This document shows, piece after piece, positions 40,988-50,589 of a stretch of 64,000 nucleotides of DNA. Made by a program: the position numbers and the translations under genes. The notes below the pieces were generated by a model. It saw nothing but the letters and a program-made list of their open reading frames with translations. It searched no databases and had not been told where the DNA came from. Source of the DNA: Nereocystis luetkeana (Eukaryota > Sar > Phaeophyceae > Laminariales > Laminariaceae); contig JARUPZ010000006.1 of NCBI GenBank assembly GCA_031213475.1, forward strand, positions 2,075,501 to 2,139,500, read 5' to 3'. The number at the start of each line of letters is the position of its first letter. Position 1 is the first letter of the stretch.

Positions 40988-41824
40988 AATGCTAAAATAA
41001 GTGTATTTGACGTGACTTTTGACCAATTACGTGAGGAGTTTCCTCCCTGTGATGTGTACCGGGCCGGCGGCCTTCCCAACCATCCATCAGTCTTCGACTG
41101 TTGCTCTGCGACCTTTGCCGATCGTCAAGATGCATGCGTACGACAACCGACGACCAATACGCACACATTGTTTATGGCTTTTTTACTGTTTGACGCCCAC
41201 GCTTCAATGAGTACCGTCGAACGGTCCTCCTTGTCCCAACGAAATATGATCTTGTCTTCTTGTGCGTCGGGCGTTTCGACGGTACCGTCTGACCCCTGGC
41301 GTATACGTATGTAGGGTGTGTGCATTCAGCAGCAGGTGATGATTTACACCGCGGACGGGATCACGACTTGCTTGCATCAGGTCGGCGGGCACGCGTCCAT
41401 CTTTTTTGGCGGCCTCGTCATCGGCCACCAGGCTTCGGCATCTTCGCTGGCATTGCCGGTTGTCCCGTCAGTTTTCCTGCGTATATCGAATCCCGCAATT
41501 GAAGAATGGGGGCTTGTCACTCGGTTCGAAAACGTCGTGGGGCCATGCCCCCCTGCTCCTGTGGCGCGAACGCTGCACGGAGGGCCCGAGGTGGTGGTGA
41601 TTTCAGCACTGGATGCCTCGGCTTGGTCGTGCCAAGCACAAACCTTCACCCTGTTGGACGAGACCCAGTCCGACAGCAAGACCCTGGCCAGAGATGGATG
41701 GAAGGGCGCCATACAAACCGGGTTTAGTAGGTGGTCTGCCGCCTGTCCCATGGAGCTGGTAGACTTGCGGTGGAGTATGGCGAAATCCGTCACACCACGT
41801 CGCTCGTGCAATGGCAATGACCAG
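40988..41824 (+). CDS. Candidate exon with one in-frame TAG, unit 2
   Basis: Counterpart of 7509-8348, 837 nt, same acceptor and donor, same single TAG (41312-41314). In the stretch where the frame differs from unit 1 this copy encodes a Cys-bearing run (SVFDCCSATFADRQDACV) that looks more natural than the unit 1 version. In the second half roughly thirteen of sixteen differences from unit 1 are replacements. Confidence 0.5.
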
Positions 41825-42158
41825 GTAGGTCAGCCGTTTTTAGTAGTGTGATGAATTGTGTATCGGTACGGCTGACTTGTACATTTGTAATCGCCGTCAT
41901 CGCGCTCAGCGGATGTCGACAAAACCAAGATTTGCAGGCAGCGAAAGTCTTGGTGCAGAGCGTGTGCGAGGGCTGAACTGACAAACTTCCTCCCATCGCT
42001 GCAGCGCCGAGTCATCTACAGATAGCTACGTTTTCACGTCATGTTGAGCGTTGTTTTGCAGGGGCTCACCTCTTCATTACAATAGGTCGACCCCCTGAAC
42101 GACCGGTTGTACGTGAAACCCCAAGAGCATGCCTTGTTGTTTTTCGATTACCCAACGA

Positions 42159-42223
42159 TTCACCTGATCCCCGGGCCGTTGCGGCAGGCCCGTCTTATCT
42201 TTCTTTTGTTCACCGATCACTGA
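42159..42223 (+). other. 65-bp insertion private to unit 2
   Basis: Unit 1 reads CCCAACGA followed directly by CCATCTT; here 65 bases lie between. The insert contains a short perfect hairpin (CGGGCC, 9-nt loop, GGCCCG, 42172-42192) and a CT-rich run. No obvious target-site duplication beyond two bases. It lies inside the exon matching 8610-8885. Confidence 0.75.
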
Positions 42224-42257
42224 CCATCTTATATACCAGTACGATATATTCGCGTGT

Positions 42258-42854
42258 ATGGCCATCACCCCACACTTACACCGAAGAATTGTACAGTACG
42301 TTCATATCCTGCACTCGACGGATTTGCCTTACTGCAGAACACTACAGTACTTATCTTCCCAACGGCGCTCGACCCCTGTGTTATGTTTTGCTCGCTATCG
42401 TCAATGCCGCACGACTGCTTCAATAACGTTCATGCAGGGCGCACGGAATCAGGCAAGCCAGAACACGCAGGGGGGGGGGAACTGCTACGTCCGAGGAGCG
42501 CGATCGGCACCAATCAATGTCACTTGCCTACCTCATGGAGACCTACCCCTTTGTGGTTTCCGTGTTCGCTTTGTTTCTTTATGTCTCTGCGGTTCGGTTG
42601 CAGGGCCATTTCGTTTAATCGTTGACCAACATGTGCGCGTCAAGACTGTTGTTCATGCTGGGTTGCATAGCGTGTACGATGCTGTAGCGTCAATACGGTA
42701 TCAACAGTTCGGGGTGAGTGATGATACTTGTCGTCTGCAGGACCGATCGTGTTTGCAGATGACCTGCCCACCACACCACACCACACGACACCTTGGGTTA
42801 TATTCTTACTGCAGTGGTACGGGATACCACGAGGGCGCTGGAGGGCGACGTTGA
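42258..42854 (+). CDS. Cys-rich candidate exon(s), unit 2
   Basis: This is a 198-codon open frame. The credible part begins about 42432 and is Cys-rich with a possible N-glycosylation site (INVTC) and the runs LIVDQHVRVKTVVHAGLHSV and SDDTCRLQDRSCLQMTC. In unit 1 the corresponding sequence is spread over two frames. The membrane-helix frame of unit 1 is present here in a shifted frame. Confidence 0.42.
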   Translation: MAITPHLHRRIVQYVHILHSTDLPYCRTLQYLSSQRRSTPVLCFARYRQCRTTASITFMQGARNQASQNTQGGGNCYVRGARSAPINVTCLPHGDLPLCGFRVRFVSLCLCGSVAGPFRLIVDQHVRVKTVVHAGLHSVYDAVASIRYQQFGVSDDTCRLQDRSCLQMTCPPHHTTRHLGLYSYCSGTGYHEGAGGRR

Positions 42855-43271
42855 TCCTACTGTAGGCAATCCATACGTAGAGCGCTGTTCAGCATCGTAA
42901 CGTACACTTCGCATTTCAATTAACACCGGTGGCGCATACGGTTGATATAACGGACGCCTCATACGTAAAGGGTGGCCATATATACTGCCAAGGAAATCTT
43001 GGACAGAGTGAACGCTGGGAGCTGGCTAGCCATGTGTAAGAACCAAGAGATAGGGTTTGGAGGGATTTCCCCTCATTTCGCGAAGGGCGTTAGTCCCTCA
43101 AGCGTCAAGTGTAAGACATTGTGGATGCCAAAAGTATAGGTCGGTTCAAGTAGAACATCATTGAATGCCGACTGGCGGAGAAACATACGTGTCATATTAT
43201 TGTTAAATACATTGCCTCTCGGGGGTGTTCAACCGTGGGTGCTACTACCATCAGGTGACGGGCTTCACTAG

Positions 43272-43549
43272 TTGCAATATTATATTGTTACATCGCCGTT
43301 CGCGGTGCTCGTGTGACTCTCCAGGGAAATATCCCCTGCAGGACAGGTCTACCACGTACGGACGACACCCCCACTGCTTGCCTACTGTACAGTACAGTAG
43401 ATATATCAGGTGTCTCCGAAGTTTCACAAGGCAGAGCCTACACCATCGTCGAACGTAGCCGCGAAAACCTGCATCGCCACAAACAGTACATCGCCATTGG
43501 ACGCTGCGCTACCCCGCATCAAGAACTGCTTCGAGATACTCTATTGTAG
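43272..43549 (+). CDS. Candidate exon, Cys-containing, unit 2
   Basis: Counterpart of 9757-10034, open, same boundaries. About eight replacements and one silent difference. Confidence 0.45.
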
Positions 43550-44051
43550 GACTGAAGAGTAGGCTCGTATAGCGGGTTCGGGCTACACCCTTGTCGGGAG
43601 GAAACTATCGCGGCTCACGCGCATCTTGGTACAAGATGCCTACACTATGCATGTTGGAGCTCCGACCACCAGGTTGTTTGATAGACACACTCTCCTAGCG
43701 CAAAGTCGCATCAATTGAACTTGGGCATGTACCGTGGATACTACTGTAGTACTCGACCGTATCGATATTTACTACAAATAACAGTATCCTCTCGTGAAAC
43801 AAAGCCTGAGGTTTCCAGAGATACGAAAACAACGGCGGCGGTTGAGCTGTAGATTGTGTGGAACACACCTCTTTCTGAAACCAACAGGTTAGTCGAGGCG
43901 ACAATGCCAGTTTATTACTAGTTTGCCGCAGGAAGGTAAACCTTCCTTGAGGGATCGCGTCGAATGGAGACCGGCCTTAAGGATTGATTCAATCTGGGGA
44001 TGGGTTTCCATGCGAGTTGCATAGGGAACGGGGGGGGGGGGGGCGGCTACC

Positions 44052-44300
44052 ATGGCCATGTGTGAATGGTTGCGGGTCAAACACACCTCCCCTTTAGGGA
44101 CGGTGTTGCAGCACCGGACACCCCAGTTACTTGATAGAGGAGATATTTCCGTGCAGGGAGCAAGGTGATCAGAGACTCGTTCTAGATATTTATTTCGAAG
44201 CTCCGGTTGTTTCCGGAGGTTTGATACCAGATAGGCATTTGTTTCTTGCAGGGGAAGTCGAACGGAGTCTTTGACGCCTGCGGGAAACATCCAACACTAA
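44052..44300 (+). CDS. Small two-exon gene with strong Kozak, unit 2
   Basis: Same model as in unit 1: ATG at 44052, donor after 44164, 87-nt intron, exon 2 from 44252 to TAA at 44300. A long G run precedes the start in both units. Confidence 0.45.
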
Positions 44301-44622
44301 TTAACATCATTTTGTCCCCACGCGTGTGGCTGTGGTTCTGACGGAGTAGGGAGTAGGGATGGGTTTACATGTTTGTTGGTTGTTTAGGGTGGTGCACATC
44401 GTAGTCATGAACGTCTGCGGTCAATACTAGTGCATTTTATTTGCGTGCATTAGATTTATCATGGGTTGGGGTCGGGAACGTTCGCTTTAACCGTGCGGTT
44501 TTGCATTCCTACGTGCCTTCATCTAGACTTGGTGTGTGTATGCTATACAGCCCTGATGCGAAAAATCGGGTGCTGTTTGTTTTTTTGTGCTTGTGATCGT
44601 TATTCTCGTTGTTCCTATAAAG

Positions 44623-44748
44623 CGTGTCGGGGGTGTAGTTGTGCATGCTTCGCTAACATTTGCTTCGCTGTTATCGGAGCAGCCCGCCCAAGGAACGCCG
44701 CAACTTCTATATCAACTTCGTGGCGACGTGATGCATTTGTTTGTTTAA
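44623..44748 (+). CDS. Candidate 41-aa terminal exon, unit 2
   Basis: Counterpart of 11125-11250. The acceptor is AAG instead of CAG; the frame is intact. Confidence 0.4.
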   Translation, partial: RVGGVVVHASLTFASLLSEQPAQGTPQLLYQLRGDVMHLFV

Positions 44749-44994
44749 ATCGCGCTGGGAAAGTGAAACGAAGACCGCCTGCGCACCTGTCCATTATACA
44801 AACACAGTGGCCCCTTGAGCGCGATTGACAACACTTACATGATCATGCCGAGGTATCGTAATTCCTGTAAGGTATCTTGATGTCTACAACAGTATCAGTA
44901 GTGTTACCATTTTGCTCGCGATTTTGACGATACATTCATGTGATGAGTGAAGCATTCGAGGCATGCCGTTGCTGCAAAGCGTGCCCAACCGTAG

Positions 44995-45174
44995 CGCTAT
45001 GATAAGTCTCCTGCCCCCCCTCGTGTTTTATTCTGGGATGAATATTGTGATATAAGCCGGGCGGTTCTGCTGGAGATGTTGAACGGCGTTTGTCTGTTCT
45101 CATTCGGGTCTGGGATGCGCCTGCTTTCGCCAAACACGCCATATTGTTGGGAACTTTACGGTGGGTTCCGGTAG
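44995..45174 (+). CDS. Candidate 59-aa terminal exon, unit 2
   Basis: Counterpart of 11497-11676 with a CGTAG acceptor and open frame. Confidence 0.38.
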   Translation, partial: RYDKSPAPPRVLFWDEYCDISRAVLLEMLNGVCLFSFGSGMRLLSPNTPYCWELYGGFR

Positions 45175-45598
45175 TCGAGACATGGATCGTTAACTTCGCA
45201 GCACTAGTTTAAAGGTTTAAAGATTAGAGGGAGATACGTTCTTTAGCGCGATATGAGTAGAACGCATTGCTTTTAGGCTTGAATCGGGAACAACCTCTTC
45301 TGTGTTCATAAAAATTGACGTCGATTTCTCTGATCTTGTTCACGACTCAATGTCAGCACTCCTGTGTTACATTTTTGATTTAGCATGAAATGTTGAACGA
45401 TTTAGCATGAGATGCCGAACGAGGGAGAAAGTTACGTCGTAGGTGATGATGCACTGCTGTCTAATTTGTGTTATCGTGCCAATGGTATACTGGAGGAAAC
45501 CAATTAAATCCGTATTGCGAAACAAATTTCCCGCTGAAAGAAACAATCTCCGATCCGAGTCGTTTATCGAAAAGCCACAAAATACACATCGTCCCACC

Positions 45599-45606
45599 TA
45601 TATAAA
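45599..45606 (+). promoter_or_regulatory. TATA box of gene C, unit 2
   Basis: TATATAAA lies 134 bp before the gene C ATG at 45740, the right range for a TATA box plus 5' leader. A short upstream frame (ATGGTGACTGAA..., nine codons) lies in the leader. In unit 1 the equivalent is TAAATAAA, a weaker match. Confidence 0.45.
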
Positions 45607-45739
45607 GCGGTTGTGAAGTGGCAATACAGAAAGCATTCCCTCTACTTCGCTGGTCGACGGCCACGACCAAACACGATCCATCCAAAGGACAAACCAAACA
45701 TGGTGACTGAACAAGTTGGAGTGCAATAGGATTACAGCT

Positions 45740-46373
45740 ATGTCCGTGGAAAAGTACGACCCGTTCGATTATTCAAATTTAAGGCACATTCCTTGCTTTT
45801 TCGGACTGCAAGTGGCATACATTAATACTATAGAAACTAAGGCGAAACTACCTATATTTGTTTTGTACCTGGGATATTCTCATGGTGAGCAATATATCCC
45901 ATTGACACTACCTCCACAATCCTCCAGCCGGGGCCAGGAGTACTACACACCATTATGACCGAAAATGTAATCCCCATTTAGGGATTGGTGTCCATCAACA
46001 CCAGACGGGTACAATTTTCCCGGCCAAATTTATACGCGACTGCTGCATGCACGTATGCCATGAAGCTGGAAAACAGAAGTGGCCCAAACGTTTTTTTCGC
46101 CGTGTTGTTGCTGCTACTGTTGTTGTGGTGTACATGGAAAACAAAGCACCAGCCAACAGATGCGGAGAGATGACTGCACTGCATGGAACGAAATATTTGC
46201 GGGCTAGACACTGCATTTGCGGACATGATACATGTTGCATGAAGTACACCACCTACCATAGTACTGCAGGGTCCTTATTTATAGACCGGTTCTATGTTGT
46301 AATACTGAAAACCGAAGCTATTCAATCGGTTTATGCGTCCCATCTTAGATATATTTATGAATATGCTCATTAG
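45740..46373 (+). CDS. Gene C: two-exon Cys/His-rich protein, intact in unit 2
   Basis: Exon 1 is 45740-45884 (ATG, 48 codons plus one base, donor CATG|GTGAGC); the 97-nt intron ends ATTTAG; exon 2 is 45982-46373. Phases match, giving 178 aa. Exon 1 starts MSVEKYDPFDYSNL; exon 2 is basic and Cys/His-rich (RDCCMHVCHEAGK near its start, ARHCICGHDTCCMK in the middle), which could bind metal, with a hydrophobic run between (VVAATVVVVYM). Unit 1 is broken: it lacks ~44 bp of exon 1 and its exon 2 is split between frames. I do not recognise the family. Confidence 0.58.
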
Positions 46374-46377
46374 TTAG

Positions 46378-46738
46378 TTGCTCCAGTGAATCGGATATAT
46401 CAAAATATACGCCGGGTGCCAGGAAAGAGTTAATGGCTTGCTGCGCGGAAGGCTCTTGCATTCGGAAGGCCACACTATTACGCCCAATCGATTTGTTTGC
46501 ACCCCTGTCAGATTGCTGGAACATGTGCGAGGTGATAATGCATAAATGTTCTGAAACGTCATATGCATCCCCCCCCTCTGTAAAAACAGTTCGCGTAGAT
46601 CAGTCGGAAGGACCACACGATGCATTACGCTTCACGCTCGTCGGGGAAACTTTCTCAGAACGCTACGATTCAAGCACACGATACAAACGACTGGCAATCA
46701 TACGTCGCTGGGCATACCGCGCAGAACCCATCTCATAA
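46378..46738 (+). CDS. Candidate Cys-rich exon after gene C, unit 2
   Basis: After TTAG the frame reads one base plus 120 codons to TAA; an internal ATG (46433) gives 101 aa. The first half is Cys-rich (LMACCAEGSCIRKA; SDCWNMCEVIMHKC), the second half strand-like (SVKTVRVDQSEGPHDALRF) then basic. It lies 4 bp after the gene C stop on the same strand, so it could be an alternative last exon. In unit 1 (about 12838-13200) the frame is broken early. Confidence 0.45.
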
Positions 46739-47575
46739 AAAGACCCCGAAGATACGCCTAAGGCTCATTCCCCTCTCACGCGCCTACATACCATTTTCCT
46801 ATCACGAAGCAAAATCTATATTCCGAACGTACGTGTGTTACAGGATTGGCCGGCGCTATCCGATCCTCAGCATCCACCATCAAAACAATATCCACATATT
46901 TTTAGCACTTAGCAAACTCGAGCAGTCCCACTGGCAGAAACGCTGTTGTCCTGCGGAAAAATGCTAGAGTAGACCTACATCTCTCTGGACCGACACGTAA
47001 GGATCGGAATGCATCAAAGTACAGAACGATCAGGTAATTTCCGTTCATAGGGTGGCATTCACTTCGGCACAAACCAAACGCTAATGTACAGTGCACCCCC
47101 CTTGACGTGGCGTACGATATTACTGTGTACCCCCCCCCCCCCCCCATATAATAGAACGAAAGCACAGGTGAACGTACAAGTTCGAAACCATGTTGACGCG
47201 CCACTTATATATATATAACGCCCATCGATCTTGTAAAGGAACCATGTTAAACTGAGGCATGGAGTATTCCACTACACCGGTGACCCAGTAGCGGGATATA
47301 CGTCATCATCGACCCGACCCCACTCGTGCCAACACCGATCGCTAGACTACACACGAGGCATCGGAGACCCTATGATTTGAACCTCGCGGGGGGGGGGAGA
47401 GCGGAGGGTGTGGATCCGGTTAAACCTTTGGTGAAGGGGTGTGTGGTTCACCTCTCAGGAGAAAAGGAGGGGAGGGGGGGGTCAAGGGAATCCGGGGAGT
47501 TTCAACACCCGTATAGGGCGGACACTTCTCTTTAACCATAACCTCTTTGCTACACTGTGAGTATGATCCTTACAG

Positions 47576-47851
47576 GACAGGGTCGTTCTCGAGGTAGGTG
47601 CCCTTGAACCCTCCAATGAATACAACATCACGCTGAACTTCATGTCTAGCGTCGTGAATAAGAACACCTGTTACATATACCACATACCTCAGGACACGAA
47701 AGGTAAAATGAAAATATGGGCCGACAATCCTGTGCACACGTTAACTGCACAGAGCTCAACGCTACCTACGATCCACGACAGCGTATACAAGTTCTCAGGG
47801 GTACGTCGTGGAAAGGAATCGAACGACATGCGTTCTTACAGTACCCGCTAA
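47576..47851 (+). CDS. Beta-sandwich-like candidate exon, unit 2
   Basis: Counterpart of 14032-14307, same acceptor and length; N-glycosylation site changed (F to I). Confidence 0.48.
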   Translation, partial: DRVVLEVGALEPSNEYNITLNFMSSVVNKNTCYIYHIPQDTKGKMKIWADNPVHTLTAQSSTLPTIHDSVYKFSGVRRGKESNDMRSYSTR

Positions 47852-47897
47852 GAAGCAGGAACATAGCCGCGAGGCATAGATACAAGCTACGCATGAT

Positions 47898-48143
47898 ATG
47901 AAGAAACGCAACGAAATGAAATCCATGGTTTCATCAAAATCACACCACCCTAAGTATTACAATTGGTGGCACAACATAAAACAGCCAGTCTTCAGGTGTG
48001 CGATTGTACGTTTAGGGCGGAAACCCGAACACACGCACTCAGATTGCATCGTTACTGCTACCGGTTACCGCCTGATCACAGGACTTTTAATGACGGTCAG
48101 AACAACCGCACTCTGCCGAACACTGCAGCTGTGTAGCCAGTAA
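47898..48143 (+). CDS. Candidate exon, His/Lys-rich start, unit 2
   Basis: Counterpart of 14360-14599. The TAG before it is AAG here, so the frame extends two codons upstream to an ATG. Confidence 0.4.
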   Translation: MKKRNEMKSMVSSKSHHPKYYNWWHNIKQPVFRCAIVRLGRKPEHTHSDCIVTATGYRLITGLLMTVRTTALCRTLQLCSQ

Positions 48144-48662
48144 CAAAGGAGCCCAGGTCCATGGGCGCGTGTCTCGCCAGGTCGTCGAAGCTCCTCGTCG
48201 TCTGGCCAGCGGAGAAAAGCCTTTCCCGTATGCAGATATCCTATAAATGCACCAGATATACGTCAAGTTGAGATTCCATGGAGAGAGGGCCGCAAGCGAG
48301 ACATCGAGGAGAAGGCAGAGAGGCGTTGAAAGGGGGTATTTATGGCAACTGCACGTATTTTCGATTGGCGCATACAAACATTGTCCGATTGCAGAGATAA
48401 TGATATCGATACTACAGTCATCATAATATGTGTACGAATATACCAGGTGCAATATACAGACCAGACCCGAAACAGTGGAGGCACCTGCTTAAAATACCGA
48501 TACGTTCATTCACACTCATTCAAGCCCATAGTTAATTCATTTCACTTTTTCGAATGACTCAGGGAACAACCTGCAGCAATATCGAAGTAGTAGTGCCTCT
48601 ATTCTAGGTAGTCTTATCCCTCTGTTTCTTCTCTGCTGCACTAAAATTGACTTTGTTTTTAG

Positions 48663-49128
48663 CTTTACGGTAAATAACAAAATCAACTGCAATAATACTG
48701 ATGACGTAGTTAGAGGCTTCGAGTGGAGAGACGTGCAGATAGATGATGGTGACCGCGACGTTTACTCGCGTTGCTATTTAAAATACGCCCCCGTGTCTCA
48801 CCGAGGTGGCGTCCATGTTTCTCTTGCATTCAGTTTCGGCGACGGCCAGCAAGCTGTGCATCACCCAGAGCGACACCGCGGGGCCGTTGTTGCCCGCCTC
48901 CAGCGTCTTCTCGATCAGGGAGTGCACCACCTCATTGGGCAGCCCCTGGCACGTGCAAAGACAGCCGACAGCGCTGGCAACAAATACGGCGGGAGCGCGA
49001 CACAGCACGGGAGGTTGGGTTGGTTCGTGAAGCGTCGTCTCGAAAAAATTCATTCGGAAGCCAGGGAGGGGACATGGAATTTGAATGTTTGTACCACGGT
49101 ACATGACCCATACTATTACGTATTGTAA
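48663..49128 (+). CDS. Candidate terminal exon, 154 aa, unit 2
   Basis: Strong acceptor (TTGTTTTTAG), one base then 154 codons to TAA. It begins FTVNNKINCNNTDD, is acidic/aromatic at first, then His/Arg-rich with a likely amphipathic helix (RGAVVARLQRLLDQGVHHLI), and ends with an aromatic tail (VHDPYYYVL). The silent-to-replacement pattern against unit 1 is the best coding signal among the plus-strand exons. No family recognised. Confidence 0.55.
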
Positions 49129-49186
49129 CATGGTTGAAAAGCCCTAAACATGTCGGATGTTGTTTCAACCATTTTGCGGATGAGAA

Positions 49187-49456
49187 CTAGTTAAACTCGA
49201 AACGTTGGTTTATCAATGGTAGGAGAAATGGCTGAATCACGACATTGGTTGACAGACCCTCTGTCTTACACGTGACGGAGTCAACACAATAGCGCGCTTG
49301 CGAAGCACGATGATGGTGAGTAACGGTTATCACTTTGCAAAACAAAACAGATGTAGGGTTTTGGAATATTCTGCTGTGCCTATTAAGCATGCTGATAGCG
49401 GACGAGCGTAGCCCATCAAGGAGGTCGAGCATATTTAGTTGTTTTAACACGTTCAC
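49187..49456 (-). CDS. Candidate terminal exon, Leu-rich, unit 2 (frame shorter)
   Basis: Matches the C-terminal 89 codons of the unit 1 exon with about ten replacements. The upstream part up to ~49556 aligns in another frame, so the copy is probably broken. Confidence 0.4.
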   Translation of the reverse strand: MNVLKQLNMLDLLDGLRSSAISMLNRHSRIFQNPTSVLFCKVITVTHHHRASQARYCVDSVTCKTEGLSTNVVIQPFLLPLINQRFEFN

Positions 49457-49648
49457 AGAAAACGTCTTCTCTGACAGGCAAACTGAAACATAACTCGAAG
49501 GTATTGAATGTTATCGACAAAACAATCCATCCTGGTAAACCCCTTCGTTGACATGACACCTAAATAAGAACCGAAATCGGAATACACAATCGGAATGCAA
49601 TGCGACCACTCCGCTCACCTCACGAATATCTCAGCATATAGAGCGTCC

Positions 49649-50006
49649 ATGGTTTCATCTTCTAACCAGATGTGCGCTGTCGGAGACTGCCTTCGCAACA
49701 CCTCCCATGAGTGCCTCATACCCTGGGAAATTCAACGACAAAAAAAATGTGCGTATTGCGTCGATCAAGAGCTGTGAGCTGTACGCGACTCTTTGTGGGC
49801 CAGAAGAGAGGTTGCTTCACTACAAGCTGATAATGACATGTTACCGCCTACGTAGTTTGAAACACGTGGGGCTACATCGCACCCCAATCGATGCAGGTCC
49901 GCACGAGAAACACAGATGGGTACTAAGGAAAAGGTACATCGCCAAGTATCGCAGCGAGGCGGGTTTGGGACCATACCATCACCAGAACCTTGCGTTTTAT
50001 CAATAA
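49649..50006 (+). pseudogene. Same hypothetical gene, frame split in unit 2
   Basis: Aligns with 16110-16469; the A run near 49740 is two bases shorter, so the ATG frame ends early and the rest is open in another frame (from ~49707). The conserved C-terminal 85 codons are almost unchanged. Confidence 0.45.
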
Positions 50007-50492
50007 TGTCTTGCCGTGTATTTGTGGATACAGGCCAGGTATGGTGAGGGGACCCGTGTGCAAGCTAATAACACAGCGACAGGAAAGGTGGGGACACCAT
50101 GAACGCGCTACAGTACCGAGAAACTTCACAAGGGATGAGGGGGGGGGGGGGGCATGCTCTAGTGCTTGTTTGATTTTTCTTACCTTCTCGAGCAGAACTG
50201 GCTGTCCGTCGATCGTAGATCTCTGAAACCAGGCTGCGGGAGACGCCCACTGCACGAACACTTTTAGCGCTGCTTTCTTGTCTCCTCGTACCCCACGGTA
50301 GATTGCCCGTGCGGCGTGGTAAAAGCCCTGGAAATGCGTGACGAGAGGAGGTGAAGTCATTGGTTTGTACGTACCCTGATTTGCGGTTTACGGCGAAATA
50401 TAGGGTGTGTGCTTTGTGCCTCGTTTCTGCTTCAGTGCATTACGCATAAGTGCACTGCAAACACAAACATTTGCTTTTTAACTGTACTTCAG
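50000..50492 (-). pseudogene. Gene E, decayed copy in unit 2
   Basis: All three exons align with unit 1. Exon b (50327-50184) is open and has a better donor (GTAAGA), but exon a is interrupted and exon c ends about seven codons early. Because silent changes dominate exon c, the gene may have been constrained until recently. Confidence 0.5.
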
Positions 50493-50589
50493 CTGAAATA
50501 ATACTAACGGTAAGAAAACTGCGCAGAGTATATGGGATATGAGACTATGTAATCAACGTAAGGACTGGTATCGGTGGCTTGGAAGCCAA

